Shown here in pieces: positions 1 through 7,318 of a stretch of 12,447 nt of DNA (position 1 is its first letter; each line of letters opens with the position of its first letter). Under the pieces are notes generated by a model. That model did no database searches. It was given only the letters and a program-made list of their open reading frames with translations, and had not been told where the DNA came from. The position numbers and the translations under genes were made by a program. The DNA lies in contig JAYRWN010000019.1 in the NCBI GenBank assembly GCA_041917975.1, positions 1-12,447 on the forward strand, in the 5' to 3' direction. This DNA is from JAYRWN01 sp041917975. Lineage in GTDB: Bacteria; Bacteroidota; Bacteroidia; Chitinophagales; Saprospiraceae.

Positions 1-65
1 CGCAATATGTTGTTAAACGGATCCTGGGCAGTCAGGCTCCACCCGGTCGTTTGGCATTGTGTCCG

Positions 66-68
66 CTA
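66..68 (-). other. in-frame amber (TAG) codon inside the mutase domain
   Basis: On the minus strand the codons run A, TAG, R, T, Q, C, Q, T, T, G, W, S, L. Known mutases (E. coli Sbm, Propionibacterium MutB) have Leu-Arg-Thr-His at this place. A single T-to-A change from TTG gives TAG. The neighbouring uvrC gene ends naturally at TAG, so TAG is not simply reassigned here. Confidence 0.85.
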
Positions 69-872
69 AGCAATGGATAGCGGGTTGGCCGGATTAAACG
101 GTTTGATCAAGGTTGCCCACAGAAATCGTGCTGCCCTTAATTTGGCCACTTCAGTCAAAAAATCCATACCTACGCCCCAAAAAAAAGACAAGCGGGGTGC
201 AAAATCATCTATGTGTAACCCGGTGCGCAGGGCAGCCCGCACATAGTCCAGCCCGTCAGCCAGCGTGTACGCTAATTCCAAGGCTGCTCCTGCCCCTGCT
301 TCGTGCATATGATAGCCGCTGATGCTGATGGGATTGAATTTGGGCATATATTGCGCGGCATATTTGATCACATCAGCAACGATCCGCATGGACGGTTCCG
401 GAGGATAGATGTAGGTGTTGCGGACCATAAATTCTTTCAGGATATCGTTTTGGATGGTTCCAATGAGTTGTTGGGTGGTGATACCTTGTTCTTCTGCGGC
501 CACAATATAAAAAGCCATAATGGGTAGTACCGCTCCGTTCATGGTCATCGAAACTGAAATATCCTGTAAGTTTATTTGGTCAAAAAGGATTTTCATATCC
601 TCCACCGTATCCACAGCCACTCCCGCCTTACCCACATCGCCACGCACGCGCGGATGATCCGAATCGTATCCACGATGGGTGGGTAAATCAAAAGCAACCG
701 ATAAACCCTTCTGACCGGCAGCAAGATTGTTACGGTAAAATGCATTTGATGCCTCTGCCGTCGAAAAACCGGCATATTGCCTGATGGTCCATGGCCTGAC
801 CAGATACATGGTAGCGTAGGGTCCCCGGGTATAAGGCGGCACACCTGCAGCAAAATGTAAGCAGGCCAGCTG

Positions 873-903
873 CTTGTTCTTTTCATTTTGCACATTACCT
901 TTG
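873..903 (+). promoter_or_regulatory. candidate Bacteroidota-type promoter for the 943-5409 operon
   Basis: TTG at 874-876 is followed, after exactly 19 bases, by TACCTTTG at 896-903. This fits the primary sigma-factor consensus described for Bacteroides-type bacteria (TTTG at -33, TAnnTTTG at -7). Transcription would start near 909-911, leaving an untranslated leader of about 32 bases before the ATG at 943. The site sits just upstream (on the plus strand, 3') of where recognisable mutase homology stops (about 860), over the degenerate 5' part of the opposing gene. It is the only good match I found near this start. The call rests on the motif alone. Confidence 0.55.
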
Positions 904-942
904 GCAGCTAAACCCGGCGCTTTAAACGGCATCTGATTAAGC

Positions 943-2211
943 ATGGCAAAAGAGACTTTGGCTAAAGATCGTGTTAATTTTATCAATTATACAACAACCA
1001 CGTTGGATAATGGGTTAAAAATCATCCACCATAGCCACCAACAATCCGCATTAGCTGGGATTAGTTTATTGATCTCGGCAGGCTCAAAAAACGATTTCCC
1101 GGGCAAATCCGGTTTGGCTCATTTATTTGAGCACCTGATGTATGGCGGAACAGAGTTGGTCAAAGATTATGATCACTGGTTACAAAGAGCCGGTGGTGAT
1201 GGTAATGCCTTTACCAGCCAGGATGTCACCTGTTATTACGCCACCATACCGGTACAAAACCTTGCGCTTTACCTGCGACTTGAGGCAGACCGGCTACAAC
1301 ACCTCAAACTAACCACTCCCCGCTTACGTACTGAGTGTCAGGTGGTTATCGAAGAATTTAATGAAACAGTACTGGATGAACCATTTGGTGATGCCCTTCA
1401 TGCTATCCTTGGGCACATGTTCCCCGCTGATCATCCCTACTCCAGTCCTACCATTGGCCGCAATGTGGCTTCTCTTAAGGCTATTCATAAAGATGATTTG
1501 GAGCGATTTTATGATGACTATTATCATGTCGGTAATGCCTTCCTGGCCATAGTTTCACCACTAGCGGATGGGCAGGTGTTCAAGATGTGTGAGGATATTT
1601 TTGGCGCTATTAGGCCTCATCCCCACCGTGATACTCTTCCGACACCTTTGTCTCGGGTACCGTTGTCCGCCACTATGGTGAAAAAAGCCAACGCGCCTCA
1701 ACATGAAATTTCTTTGGTGTTTCCAATGCGGGGGCGATTGTCCAAACAATATTTACACAGTGGAGCCCTGGAACTATTACTCGCCCATGGCGATTCTTCC
1801 TACTTGTATAAAACCTTAGTACGCGACTTACGCCTCGCCCTGGATGTGGACGTCTATTCTACCGGACACTATGAAAATGGGCTTTTTTTCGTGGAAGTCT
1901 CTTTAGCTCAAGATATTTCTATCATTAAAGCTCAGGAGAGTATTATTCAAGTTCTCCAAAATTATTTAAGTCGCGGTTGTAGACCTGAGGACCTGGCAAA
2001 AATTTTTAATAATTGCGAGTGCCGGAATATATACCTGGAGATGGACGTCATAAAAACTTGTAATTATTTAGCCTATGCTCTATGGTTGGGGCGTCCGGAG
2101 ATCATCCAGGAAGAGCTGAATATGCACCGTGACCTTCGTGCTGATGATCTGTGGGCTAGTGCACACCAACTGCTTGACCCACAACATTGTTTTACCTTAA
2201 TTTACGATTGA
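943..2211 (+). CDS. M16 family zinc metallopeptidase (processing-peptidase/PqqL-like, single short chain)
   Basis: A 422-residue M16 peptidase. The inverted zinc motif HxxEH is seen as HLFEH (residues 60-64), in the usual context SGLAHLFEHLMYGGT. The distal Glu ligand lies in VVIEEFNE (E137 or E138), followed by the expected HPY at about 162-164 and the DDYYHVGNAFLAIVSP strand that closes the N-terminal M16 half. The second half (about 240-400) fits the M16_C fold with GDSSYLYKTLVRD. Length suits the 410-440 residue subfamily. No signal peptide is visible: the protein goes almost at once into the TLDNGLKIIHH strand, so a cytoplasmic or otherwise delivered enzyme is possible. ATG 943 is the only ATG between an upstream in-frame TGA (934-936) and the domain. 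It has no Shine-Dalgarno sequence, which is common in Bacteroidota. First gene of a four-gene operon, 5 bp before cysQ. M16 genes often occur as pairs in this phylum; here there is one. Substrate unknown. Confidence 0.9.
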   Translation: MAKETLAKDRVNFINYTTTTLDNGLKIIHHSHQQSALAGISLLISAGSKNDFPGKSGLAHLFEHLMYGGTELVKDYDHWLQRAGGDGNAFTSQDVTCYYATIPVQNLALYLRLEADRLQHLKLTTPRLRTECQVVIEEFNETVLDEPFGDALHAILGHMFPADHPYSSPTIGRNVASLKAIHKDDLERFYDDYYHVGNAFLAIVSPLADGQVFKMCEDIFGAIRPHPHRDTLPTPLSRVPLSATMVKKANAPQHEISLVFPMRGRLSKQYLHSGALELLLAHGDSSYLYKTLVRDLRLALDVDVYSTGHYENGLFFVEVSLAQDISIIKAQESIIQVLQNYLSRGCRPEDLAKIFNNCECRNIYLEMDVIKTCNYLAYALWLGRPEIIQEELNMHRDLRADDLWASAHQLLDPQHCFTLIYD

Positions 2212-2216
2212 CAAAG

Positions 2217-3014
2217 ATGTTATCACCATGGAATTTACTTATACCAGCATTAATTTCCGTTTCCCAGGAGGCTGGTGCAGGCATACTCCGCCTTTGGAAG
2301 TCTGAACGCCTCCAAATAAGTCTTAAAGAAGATGCATCGCCAGTTACCCAAGCCGACCAGCAGTCTCATGATCTCATCAGTGAGAGGATCAGTGCGCTCA
2401 CGCCGCACATCCCTATAGTGTCCGAAGAGCATTCAGCCAATCATCTGGAAGACTATCATGAACAACTGTTCTGGCTGCTCGATCCACTGGACGGTACTAA
2501 AGAATTTATCGCCGGCCGGGCTGATTTTTGTATTAACCTGGCCTTAATACAGGATCATCAACCCATCGTAGGATTGTTGGCCCTTCCGGCCTACCAGACC
2601 CTATATTGGGCTATAAAAGGAGAAGGGGCATTTAAACGATTACCCTCAGGTTCCACGGTGCGACTTGCAAATCATCAGCATACGCTTTCTTCAGTCATAC
2701 GGATGGTTTGTTCTCTAAGCCATTTGGACCCTCGCACAAAACAATACCTCAGCCTTTATCCGCAGGCTGATGTAAAAGCATTTGGTGGTGCGCGCAAAAT
2801 GATTGCTCTGGCTGAGAAAGAAGCGGATTTATACCCTCGGTTTGGCCCGACCATGGAATGGGATACCGCAGCCCCACACATCATCCTGCAGGAATGTGGT
2901 GGTGAAATTTGGGATGTAGCGACCACACAACCGCTGAGGTATGGCAAACCGGGGTTCAAAAATGATAGTTTTATTGGCACTTCCAGCGCTAAACCCCCTA
3001 TCTTTAGCCGATGA
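2217..3014 (+). CDS. cysQ: 3'(2'),5'-bisphosphate nucleotidase CysQ
   Basis: 265 residues, close to E. coli CysQ (246). Belongs to the inositol-monophosphatase fold of Mg-dependent, Li-sensitive phosphatases and removes the 3'-phosphate from PAP (adenosine 3',5'-bisphosphate), the by-product of sulfate activation and sulfotransferases. Metal-site motifs are all present: VTQAD (43-47), the acidic pair in VSEE (68-71), DPLDGTKEF (89-97) and MEWDTAAPH (213-221). The ending GKPGFKNDSFIG resembles the CysQ C-terminus. ATG 2217 is chosen because it follows the peptidase stop (2211) by 5 bp; an upstream in-frame ATG at 2187 would add ten residues translated from inside the peptidase gene and is unlikely. 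The last bases overlap the next ORF as ATGA (3011-3014), so translation is probably coupled. No cysDNCHI or sulfotransferase gene is in the window, so the source of PAP cannot be seen. SuhB-like inositol monophosphatase is a less likely alternative. Confidence 0.9.
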   Translation: MLSPWNLLIPALISVSQEAGAGILRLWKSERLQISLKEDASPVTQADQQSHDLISERISALTPHIPIVSEEHSANHLEDYHEQLFWLLDPLDGTKEFIAGRADFCINLALIQDHQPIVGLLALPAYQTLYWAIKGEGAFKRLPSGSTVRLANHQHTLSSVIRMVCSLSHLDPRTKQYLSLYPQADVKAFGGARKMIALAEKEADLYPRFGPTMEWDTAAPHIILQECGGEIWDVATTQPLRYGKPGFKNDSFIGTSSAKPPIFSR

Positions 3015-4315
3015 AGTTTATCGCTCAGAGTTATCATATTCTGGTAGGATTATTCGTGGTGAGTCTCCCTACTTCCAAAGCGGCAAACTCCATCACTCTT
3101 GGACTATTGTGTGTGGTCAGCTTCATTATTTTATTGAAAAAACATCAACCTACCCGCTGGTTTGTTCCCGCCTTATGGCCGGTGCTATTTTTTTTGCTTT
3201 ACATTCCTTCATTGGCTGTGAGTGAGGACCTGACCCAAGGTTTATGGTTTTTATACCGTCAGGTTATCTACCTCGCTCTACCGGTCAGTTTATACCTTTG
3301 CCGAGCCTTCTGGATGCCACATATCCACCAGTATTTTAAATGGTTCATAATATCCAACGCCGCGGCGTCAGTCATTACTTTGATTTTTTTTGCACTACCC
3401 GAACCGACAGTAGTGACTATCACTGACACCATTCCCGGACTTATGGATTATGTGCAGATGTCCAGTCGTATAAAATTTGGTTTATACAGCCCTTTTATTG
3501 ACCGTTTACATTTTGCTTATCTGCTCGGTATGAGCTTGCTTTGTCTTATATATTTTTTTTCCCGCGGCCACCGTGCTGAGTGGCAAGTTTTTTCTACCAT
3601 CACCATCAGCATAACTTTTCTTTTATTGGGTGGTCGTGGAGCTCAATTAGGACTTCTTTTTGGTGCAGTAATTTGGATATCCTGGTACAGCGGACAGTAT
3701 TTATCTGGCCAGTATCCACATTATTCTTTATTACAACGCCGTTTGATTCAGCAATTTATTGTACTAGTCTATTTAATCACCGTACCCCTGCTGGTGTATA
3801 ATGTCCTCGGTCCGGTCAAAACCCGTTACCAGCAATTGTTTTGGGAACTAAAACTGATCCAAAATGGCGATTATCGTAATTGGGACTACCAACACTTTAC
3901 CTCTTTACGCCGTTTGTTATCCGTAAAACACCACCTGACCTTGATCAGGGAAAATTTTATGTTTGGTACCGGTATCGGCGATTTCCGTAAGGACTTGAAA
4001 ACGGCCTACGCAGCTGATCATTCCATGGGTATCCAAATTGATCCCAATGCCAATAACAAGTTTTTATTTATTCTGGCCAACACCGGACTGTTAGGATTAA
4101 TTATTTTTTTAGGAACCCTATTTGGCATTGCCAAGCAGATTTACATTACACCGGATATGCCTCTGCGCCACCTCGCCTTTGCGTTTAGTATTTTTATTGT
4201 CGTCTCCTGGTTATTCGACATATTTACGGTATATCAGGTTGGTGCTTCGTTTTTTTGTTTTTTCGTCACGTTATTTTTGTTACATCCAACCTCAGAATCT
4301 CAAGCGTCTGTATGA
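3011..4315 (+). CDS. O-antigen ligase / polymerase-like membrane protein (Wzy_C, WaaL family)
   Basis: A 434-residue hydrophobic protein with about 12 likely membrane segments (roughly 8-24, 28-43, 53-70, 82-97, 110-128, 169-184, 191-207, 212-226, 247-267, 357-374, 385-405, 408-425). The gap of about 90 residues between 267 and 357 is the large extracytoplasmic loop typical of the family. Family signatures are GGRGAQLGLLFG (207-218, like the SRGA motif of Wzy_C), RENFMFGTGIGDFRKDL (313-329, like the HPLFGVGxGNF loop motif) and DPNANNKFLFILANTG (344-359, like PHNxxLxxLxxxG). Such proteins act on the periplasmic side of the inner membrane, moving lipid-linked glycan onto lipid A-core or polymerising repeat units; sequence alone does not separate ligase from polymerase. 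The start codon overlaps the cysQ stop (ATGA) and the stop overlaps the glycosyltransferase start (ATGA), which ties it to glycan assembly. WaaL is the favoured reading because the neighbour is a GT4 enzyme and no flippase gene is seen. Confidence 0.8.
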   Translation: MKFIAQSYHILVGLFVVSLPTSKAANSITLGLLCVVSFIILLKKHQPTRWFVPALWPVLFFLLYIPSLAVSEDLTQGLWFLYRQVIYLALPVSLYLCRAFWMPHIHQYFKWFIISNAAASVITLIFFALPEPTVVTITDTIPGLMDYVQMSSRIKFGLYSPFIDRLHFAYLLGMSLLCLIYFFSRGHRAEWQVFSTITISITFLLLGGRGAQLGLLFGAVIWISWYSGQYLSGQYPHYSLLQRRLIQQFIVLVYLITVPLLVYNVLGPVKTRYQQLFWELKLIQNGDYRNWDYQHFTSLRRLLSVKHHLTLIRENFMFGTGIGDFRKDLKTAYAADHSMGIQIDPNANNKFLFILANTGLLGLIIFLGTLFGIAKQIYITPDMPLRHLAFAFSIFIVVSWLFDIFTVYQVGASFFCFFVTLFLLHPTSESQASV

Positions 4316-5409
4316 TGCGGATTTTACATATTTCTACTGCTCAAAGCTGGCGTGGAGGTGAGCAACAAGTGGCTTATTTGATTGACGGCTCCGGCAAATA
4401 TGATGTTAAGAATGTTTTATACTGCCCACGTCATTCTGCATTACATCAGCATGCGCTTAATCAAAATATTCCTGTTCACACGTTTTTTAGATTTAATCTC
4501 AACCCCTTTGCTGCCTTTACCTTAACCCGGCTGGTAAAAAAATATCACATTGACCTTCTGCATATTCACGATGCTCATGCCCATAATCTGGTCTTAATAG
4601 CCTATACCTTGTTCGGATTAAAAACTAAGGCCGTATTACACCGGCGGGTTGACTTTCCACTGCAGGCACATGTTTTAAGTTCTTACAAATACAATCATCC
4701 CAACCTCAAAAAAATCATCTGTGTATCCGAATTTGTGCAGAATATGGTCGCCCGGCGTATTCGTGATACCCAAAAACTCTGCACCATCTATAGCGGGATT
4801 GAAACGTCCATAAAAGTAACACAAAGGCCGTCTGTATCCCTGCATCAATTATTTAACATACCCGGTAATTATAAAATTATTGCCAATATTGCGGCGATTG
4901 CTCCGCATAAAGATTATTACACCTGGGTGAATGCAGTCCAGCTGCTCAAAGACATACCCCAACTCCACTTTATGATCTTTGGAGAACCGGGTCGTGAGTG
5001 GCCGGCTATAAAAAAATACATCGCCCAAAAAGGATTGGAAAGGCACATATCGTTTGCAGGTTTCCGTGACGATCTTGAGCAATACCTGACCGAAATTGAC
5101 ATCTTATTGGTGAGCAGTAAAGAAGAAGGTTTAAATACGTCTATCATGGATGCTTTTGTCCACAGGATACCAGTGGTAGCCACCAATGCCGGGGGAATTC
5201 CTGAACTCATCACCCACCGTACGACAGGATGGTTGGGCAAAGTCGGAGATGCAACTTCTTTAAGTGCCGGCGTCCAATACGTCTTATTACATCCTCAGGA
5301 GGTGAGTGACTGGATTAACAATGCCCAGGTTTTTGTACAAACCAAACATTATCTGGAAATGACCAAACAGACCATCGCGGTCTATAATTCTGTTTTGCGG
5401 GCAAAATGA
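4312..5409 (+). CDS. GT4 family glycosyltransferase (GT-B fold), probably for surface glycan or LPS
   Basis: 365 residues. The N-terminal acceptor half starts MMRILHISTAQSWRGGEQQ, with the Gly-rich loop (W13 to E17) seen in GT4 enzymes. HIHDAHAHN and HRRVDFPL follow, the latter often seen in LPS-type GT4 proteins. The donor half (about 180-350) contains NIAAIAPHKDY, IFGEPG, ISFAGFRDDLEQYL, SSKEEGLNTSIMDAF and PVVATNAGGIPELI. The usual E-x7-E donor motif reads E272-x7-D280, a substitution I recall from the EGLGTS-I-LDA subgroup and not evidence of inactivity. No membrane span, so cytosolic or membrane-associated. ATG 4312 overlaps the preceding stop as ATGA; the next codon is also ATG (4315), so the start could be one codon later. 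A start at 4255 would lie deep in the previous gene and is rejected. Sugar and acceptor cannot be read from the sequence. The last 28 bp overlap the end of uvrC on the other strand. Confidence 0.88.
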   Translation: MMRILHISTAQSWRGGEQQVAYLIDGSGKYDVKNVLYCPRHSALHQHALNQNIPVHTFFRFNLNPFAAFTLTRLVKKYHIDLLHIHDAHAHNLVLIAYTLFGLKTKAVLHRRVDFPLQAHVLSSYKYNHPNLKKIICVSEFVQNMVARRIRDTQKLCTIYSGIETSIKVTQRPSVSLHQLFNIPGNYKIIANIAAIAPHKDYYTWVNAVQLLKDIPQLHFMIFGEPGREWPAIKKYIAQKGLERHISFAGFRDDLEQYLTEIDILLVSSKEEGLNTSIMDAFVHRIPVVATNAGGIPELITHRTTGWLGKVGDATSLSAGVQYVLLHPQEVSDWINNAQVFVQTKHYLEMTKQTIAVYNSVLRAK

Positions 5410-7184
5410 TTTAATAATATGGTGGTGACTTTTTTACCGGCCACCGGTATCAACTCTTCTTCGCTGGCTTTACTTATGTTAAATACAGATTTAAAATGGG
5501 CGATTAGTTTTTGAAAGGTTTTTGGCCCAATTCCCGGAATATCCGTTAATTCCGAAGTTAAAAAATTCTGTGACCGTTTCGTGCGGTGGAAAGTAATGGC
5601 AAAACGGTGTGCTTCATTGCGAATGCGCTGAATCACGATGAGTGACTCCGACTTCTTATTGATGTATAGCGGAATGGGATCATCAGGAAAGTATATTTCC
5701 TCCAACCGCTTGGCAATACCTATTATGGTCACTTGACCATATATTTCCAGCTCTTTTAACACCTCCACTGCGGCATTAAGTTGTCCCTTACCACCATCTA
5801 TGACGATGAGTTGGGGTAGAGGTAATCCTTCATCCAATAATCTTTTATATCTGCGTCGCACAACTTCGGCCATAGAAGCAAAATCATCCGGGCCGGTCAC
5901 GGATTTAATATTATAATGCCGGTAATCATTTTTGGACGGTTTGGCATTTTTAAACACCACACATGACGAGACCGGATTTGATCCCTGAATATTCGAGTTA
6001 TCAAAACACTCAATGTGTTTAGGTAACACATCCATATTAAGGTCCACCTGCAATTTGGTCAGAATACGGTTGCTTCTTTCTTCAGGAGTTTTATTGATAC
6101 TTTTTATCTTTTCCTGCTGTAAAAAATTCTCACCGTTTTGTTCCGCTAGTTCCAGCAATTTCTTTTTGTCTCCCTTCACCGGAACGGTTACTTTTATTTC
6201 AGCATCCGTCGTGCTTACTTCAAAGGGCACAATGATCTCATTCGCTTCACTGTGCATTTTTTCTCTTATTTCAACAATAGCTAATTCAAGCAGTTCTTTT
6301 TCTTCAGTTTCCAGGTTTATTTGATACATAAAAGTATTAGCGTATATAATTGCTCCCTTGGTGGCATATAAATAGTTGATGTACGCGGTATGCTGATGGA
6401 TCTGCAGGCTAAATACATCTACATTATCCATGCCCGGATTAACGATGGTGCTTTTACTTTGGTAGTCATCAAAGGTTAACAGTTTCTGTTTAAGATCATG
6501 CGCTTCTTCGAATTTCATTTCTTCTGCTTTTTCACCAATTTCATGCATCAGATGGTGCCTTACCTCGGAGAATTTTCCTTTTAAAACATTCTGCACCTGA
6601 CTAATCCTTTTTTGATACGTCTCGGGAGCCTCCAAACCCTCACAGGGGCCATGACATTTTATTATATGGTATTCGAGGCAAACTTTCATTTTTCCCCGGG
6701 CAATATTCTCAGGAGAAAGATTATAATTACAGGTGCGCAGGGGAAACAATTGTTTAATTAAATCCAACAGGACTTTGGCTTTGTATTTGGAGGTGTAAGG
6801 CCCAAAATACACCGATCCATCTTTGATTAGGCGTCGCGTAAAAAAGATACGCGGAAAAGGTTCTTTTTTGATACAGAGATAAGTATATGTTTTGCCATCT
6901 TTCAGCGTGACATTATACTTAGGCTGTAACGTTTTGATTAAATTATTTTCCAGGAGAAGCGCATCCGCCTCCGAATTCACCACGATAAACTCCATTCGGC
7001 GGGCATGGAATAACAATGCTTTAGTTTTGTAAGCAGCCTGTTTATTAAAATAGGACGTTACACGTTTTAGGATATCTTTTGCCTTTCCGACATACAAGAC
7101 GCTATCATTTTCTCCAATGAATTTATATATCCCCGGGCGGCGTGGAATGGTGTCTTTGATGGATTCAAAGTCCTTGCTATTCAT
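5382..7184 (-). CDS. uvrC: excinuclease ABC subunit C (UvrC)
   Basis: 600 residues, normal for UvrC, which makes both incisions around DNA damage in nucleotide excision repair with UvrA and UvrB. Domain order is complete. GIY-YIG nuclease: PGIYKF (17-22), YVGKAKD (31-37), R41 and E79 form the 3'-incision site. Four cysteines C152, C169, C177 and C181 (VCLEYHIIKCHGPC) match the iron-sulfur cluster site reported for UvrC. The UVR helical pair (about 205-240, EEMKFEEAHDLKQKL) binds UvrB. The RNase H-like endonuclease has ECFDNSN (about 393-399), VIDGGKGQLNA (about 458) and EAHRFAI (about 523) for the 5' incision. The first C-terminal helix-hairpin-helix is clear (LTDIPGIGPKTF, about 545-556); the second is degenerate (IPVAGKKVTTILL). 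ATG 7182-7184 begins just before the conserved start, with a TAG stop at 5382-5384. It stands alone on this strand, separated from the giant gene by hairpins, and no clear promoter is visible in the short upstream gap. Confidence 0.97.
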   Translation of the reverse strand: MNSKDFESIKDTIPRRPGIYKFIGENDSVLYVGKAKDILKRVTSYFNKQAAYKTKALLFHARRMEFIVVNSEADALLLENNLIKTLQPKYNVTLKDGKTYTYLCIKKEPFPRIFFTRRLIKDGSVYFGPYTSKYKAKVLLDLIKQLFPLRTCNYNLSPENIARGKMKVCLEYHIIKCHGPCEGLEAPETYQKRISQVQNVLKGKFSEVRHHLMHEIGEKAEEMKFEEAHDLKQKLLTFDDYQSKSTIVNPGMDNVDVFSLQIHQHTAYINYLYATKGAIIYANTFMYQINLETEEKELLELAIVEIREKMHSEANEIIVPFEVSTTDAEIKVTVPVKGDKKKLLELAEQNGENFLQQEKIKSINKTPEERSNRILTKLQVDLNMDVLPKHIECFDNSNIQGSNPVSSCVVFKNAKPSKNDYRHYNIKSVTGPDDFASMAEVVRRRYKRLLDEGLPLPQLIVIDGGKGQLNAAVEVLKELEIYGQVTIIGIAKRLEEIYFPDDPIPLYINKKSESLIVIQRIRNEAHRFAITFHRTKRSQNFLTSELTDIPGIGPKTFQKLIAHFKSVFNISKASEEELIPVAGKKVTTILLNHFARKTEL

Positions 7185-7199
7185 AACATGAGCATAAAT

Positions 7200-7233
7200 A
7201 AAAAAAGAGGCTCTCAGTTAAAGAGCCCCTTTT
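7200..7233. terminator. bidirectional intrinsic terminator between the giant surface gene and uvrC
   Basis: GGCTCT (7209-7214) pairs with AGAGCC (7222-7227) around a 7-base loop. One A/C mismatch is followed by an outer G-C pair, and an A-run at 7200-7206 faces T7230-T7233. Read on the minus strand, the hairpin is followed by seven T residues, a strong intrinsic terminator for transcripts coming from the giant gene. On the plus strand four T residues follow. It ends only about 15 bases before the uvrC start codon. Confidence 0.75.
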
Positions 7234-7275
7234 AATTAATCCTTACCCCTAGCTAATAACCAAAACCATATATAA

Positions 7276-7308
7276 TAGCCCATCCCGGCTAGGGTGCCGG
7301 GATGGCTA
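7276..7308 (-). terminator. stable hairpin just after the giant gene's stop codon
   Basis: Ten contiguous pairs (7280-7289 with 7296-7305) enclose the 6-base loop TAGGGT; after a one-base bulge at 7279, three more pairs (7276-7278 with 7306-7308) extend the stem. It begins ten bases past the TAA at 7319-7321. The following minus-strand tail is only moderately T-rich (TTATATATGG), so it may be a weak terminator or a 3'-end stabiliser working with the second hairpin at 7200-7233. Confidence 0.6.
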
Positions 7309-7318
7309 CTAATTATTA

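Larger units (their letters stand above)
1..944 (-). pseudogene. methylmalonyl-CoA mutase large subunit, 5'-truncated and interrupted by an in-frame TAG; partial at window edge
   Basis: The family converts methylmalonyl-CoA and succinyl-CoA with adenosylcobalamin. The open part (66-944) matches the substrate-binding barrel: RGPYATMY, RPWTIRQYAGFSTAE, AAGQKGLSVAFDLPTHRGYD, SVSMTMNGAVLP and GTIQNDILKEFMVRNTYIYPP. The catalytic neighbourhood is present: Arg in PSMRI, and Tyr-His in SISGYHMHEAG. The frame meets TAG at 66-68, exactly where homologues have Leu in S-L-x-L-R-T. It then continues as RTQCQTTGWSL and TAQDPFNNIL to base 1, so this is a nonsense codon inside the domain and not a natural end. 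The N-terminus is also abnormal: only about 28 to 42 weakly similar residues precede LHFAAGVPPY, and the arm of roughly 25-45 residues that usually comes first is absent. ATG at 942-944 is the longest ATG start, 930-932 is an alternative, and TTG at 984-986 is unlikely because it lies inside the divergent gene. The cobalamin-binding half would be outside the window. Could be a young pseudogene, a base error, or a readthrough case. Confidence 0.85.

Noticed and set aside
1..986. TAG reassigned to an amino acid in this organism
   Set aside because: uvrC ends at TAG at its expected C-terminus, with a TAA eleven codons further on, so a global recoding is not supported. Local suppression stays possible.
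945..986. TTG start at 984-986 for the mutase gene
   Set aside because: It would extend the protein into antisense of the well-conserved peptidase N-terminus and adds no mutase-like sequence.
987..1060. Promoter for the mutase gene on the minus strand (TATAATTG-like)
   Set aside because: One mismatch in the -7 element and no TTG at the right distance upstream; not better than chance.
1324..1749. Short antisense and overlapping ORFs inside the peptidase gene
   Set aside because: The M16 frame is continuous and conserved throughout; these frames show no recognisable protein features.
2187..2216. Earlier ATG for cysQ at 2187
   Set aside because: It lies inside the peptidase gene and adds ten residues not seen in CysQ. 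ATG 2217 fits the operon spacing.
4255..4311. Earlier ATG for the glycosyltransferase at 4255
   Set aside because: The extra residues come from the out-of-frame end of the membrane protein gene; the GT4 fold starts at MMRILHIS (4312).
7185..7318. Small RNA gene in the intergenic gap
   Set aside because: Both hairpins are explained as 3'-end structures of the giant gene and there is no promoter-like motif in the gap beyond chance matches.
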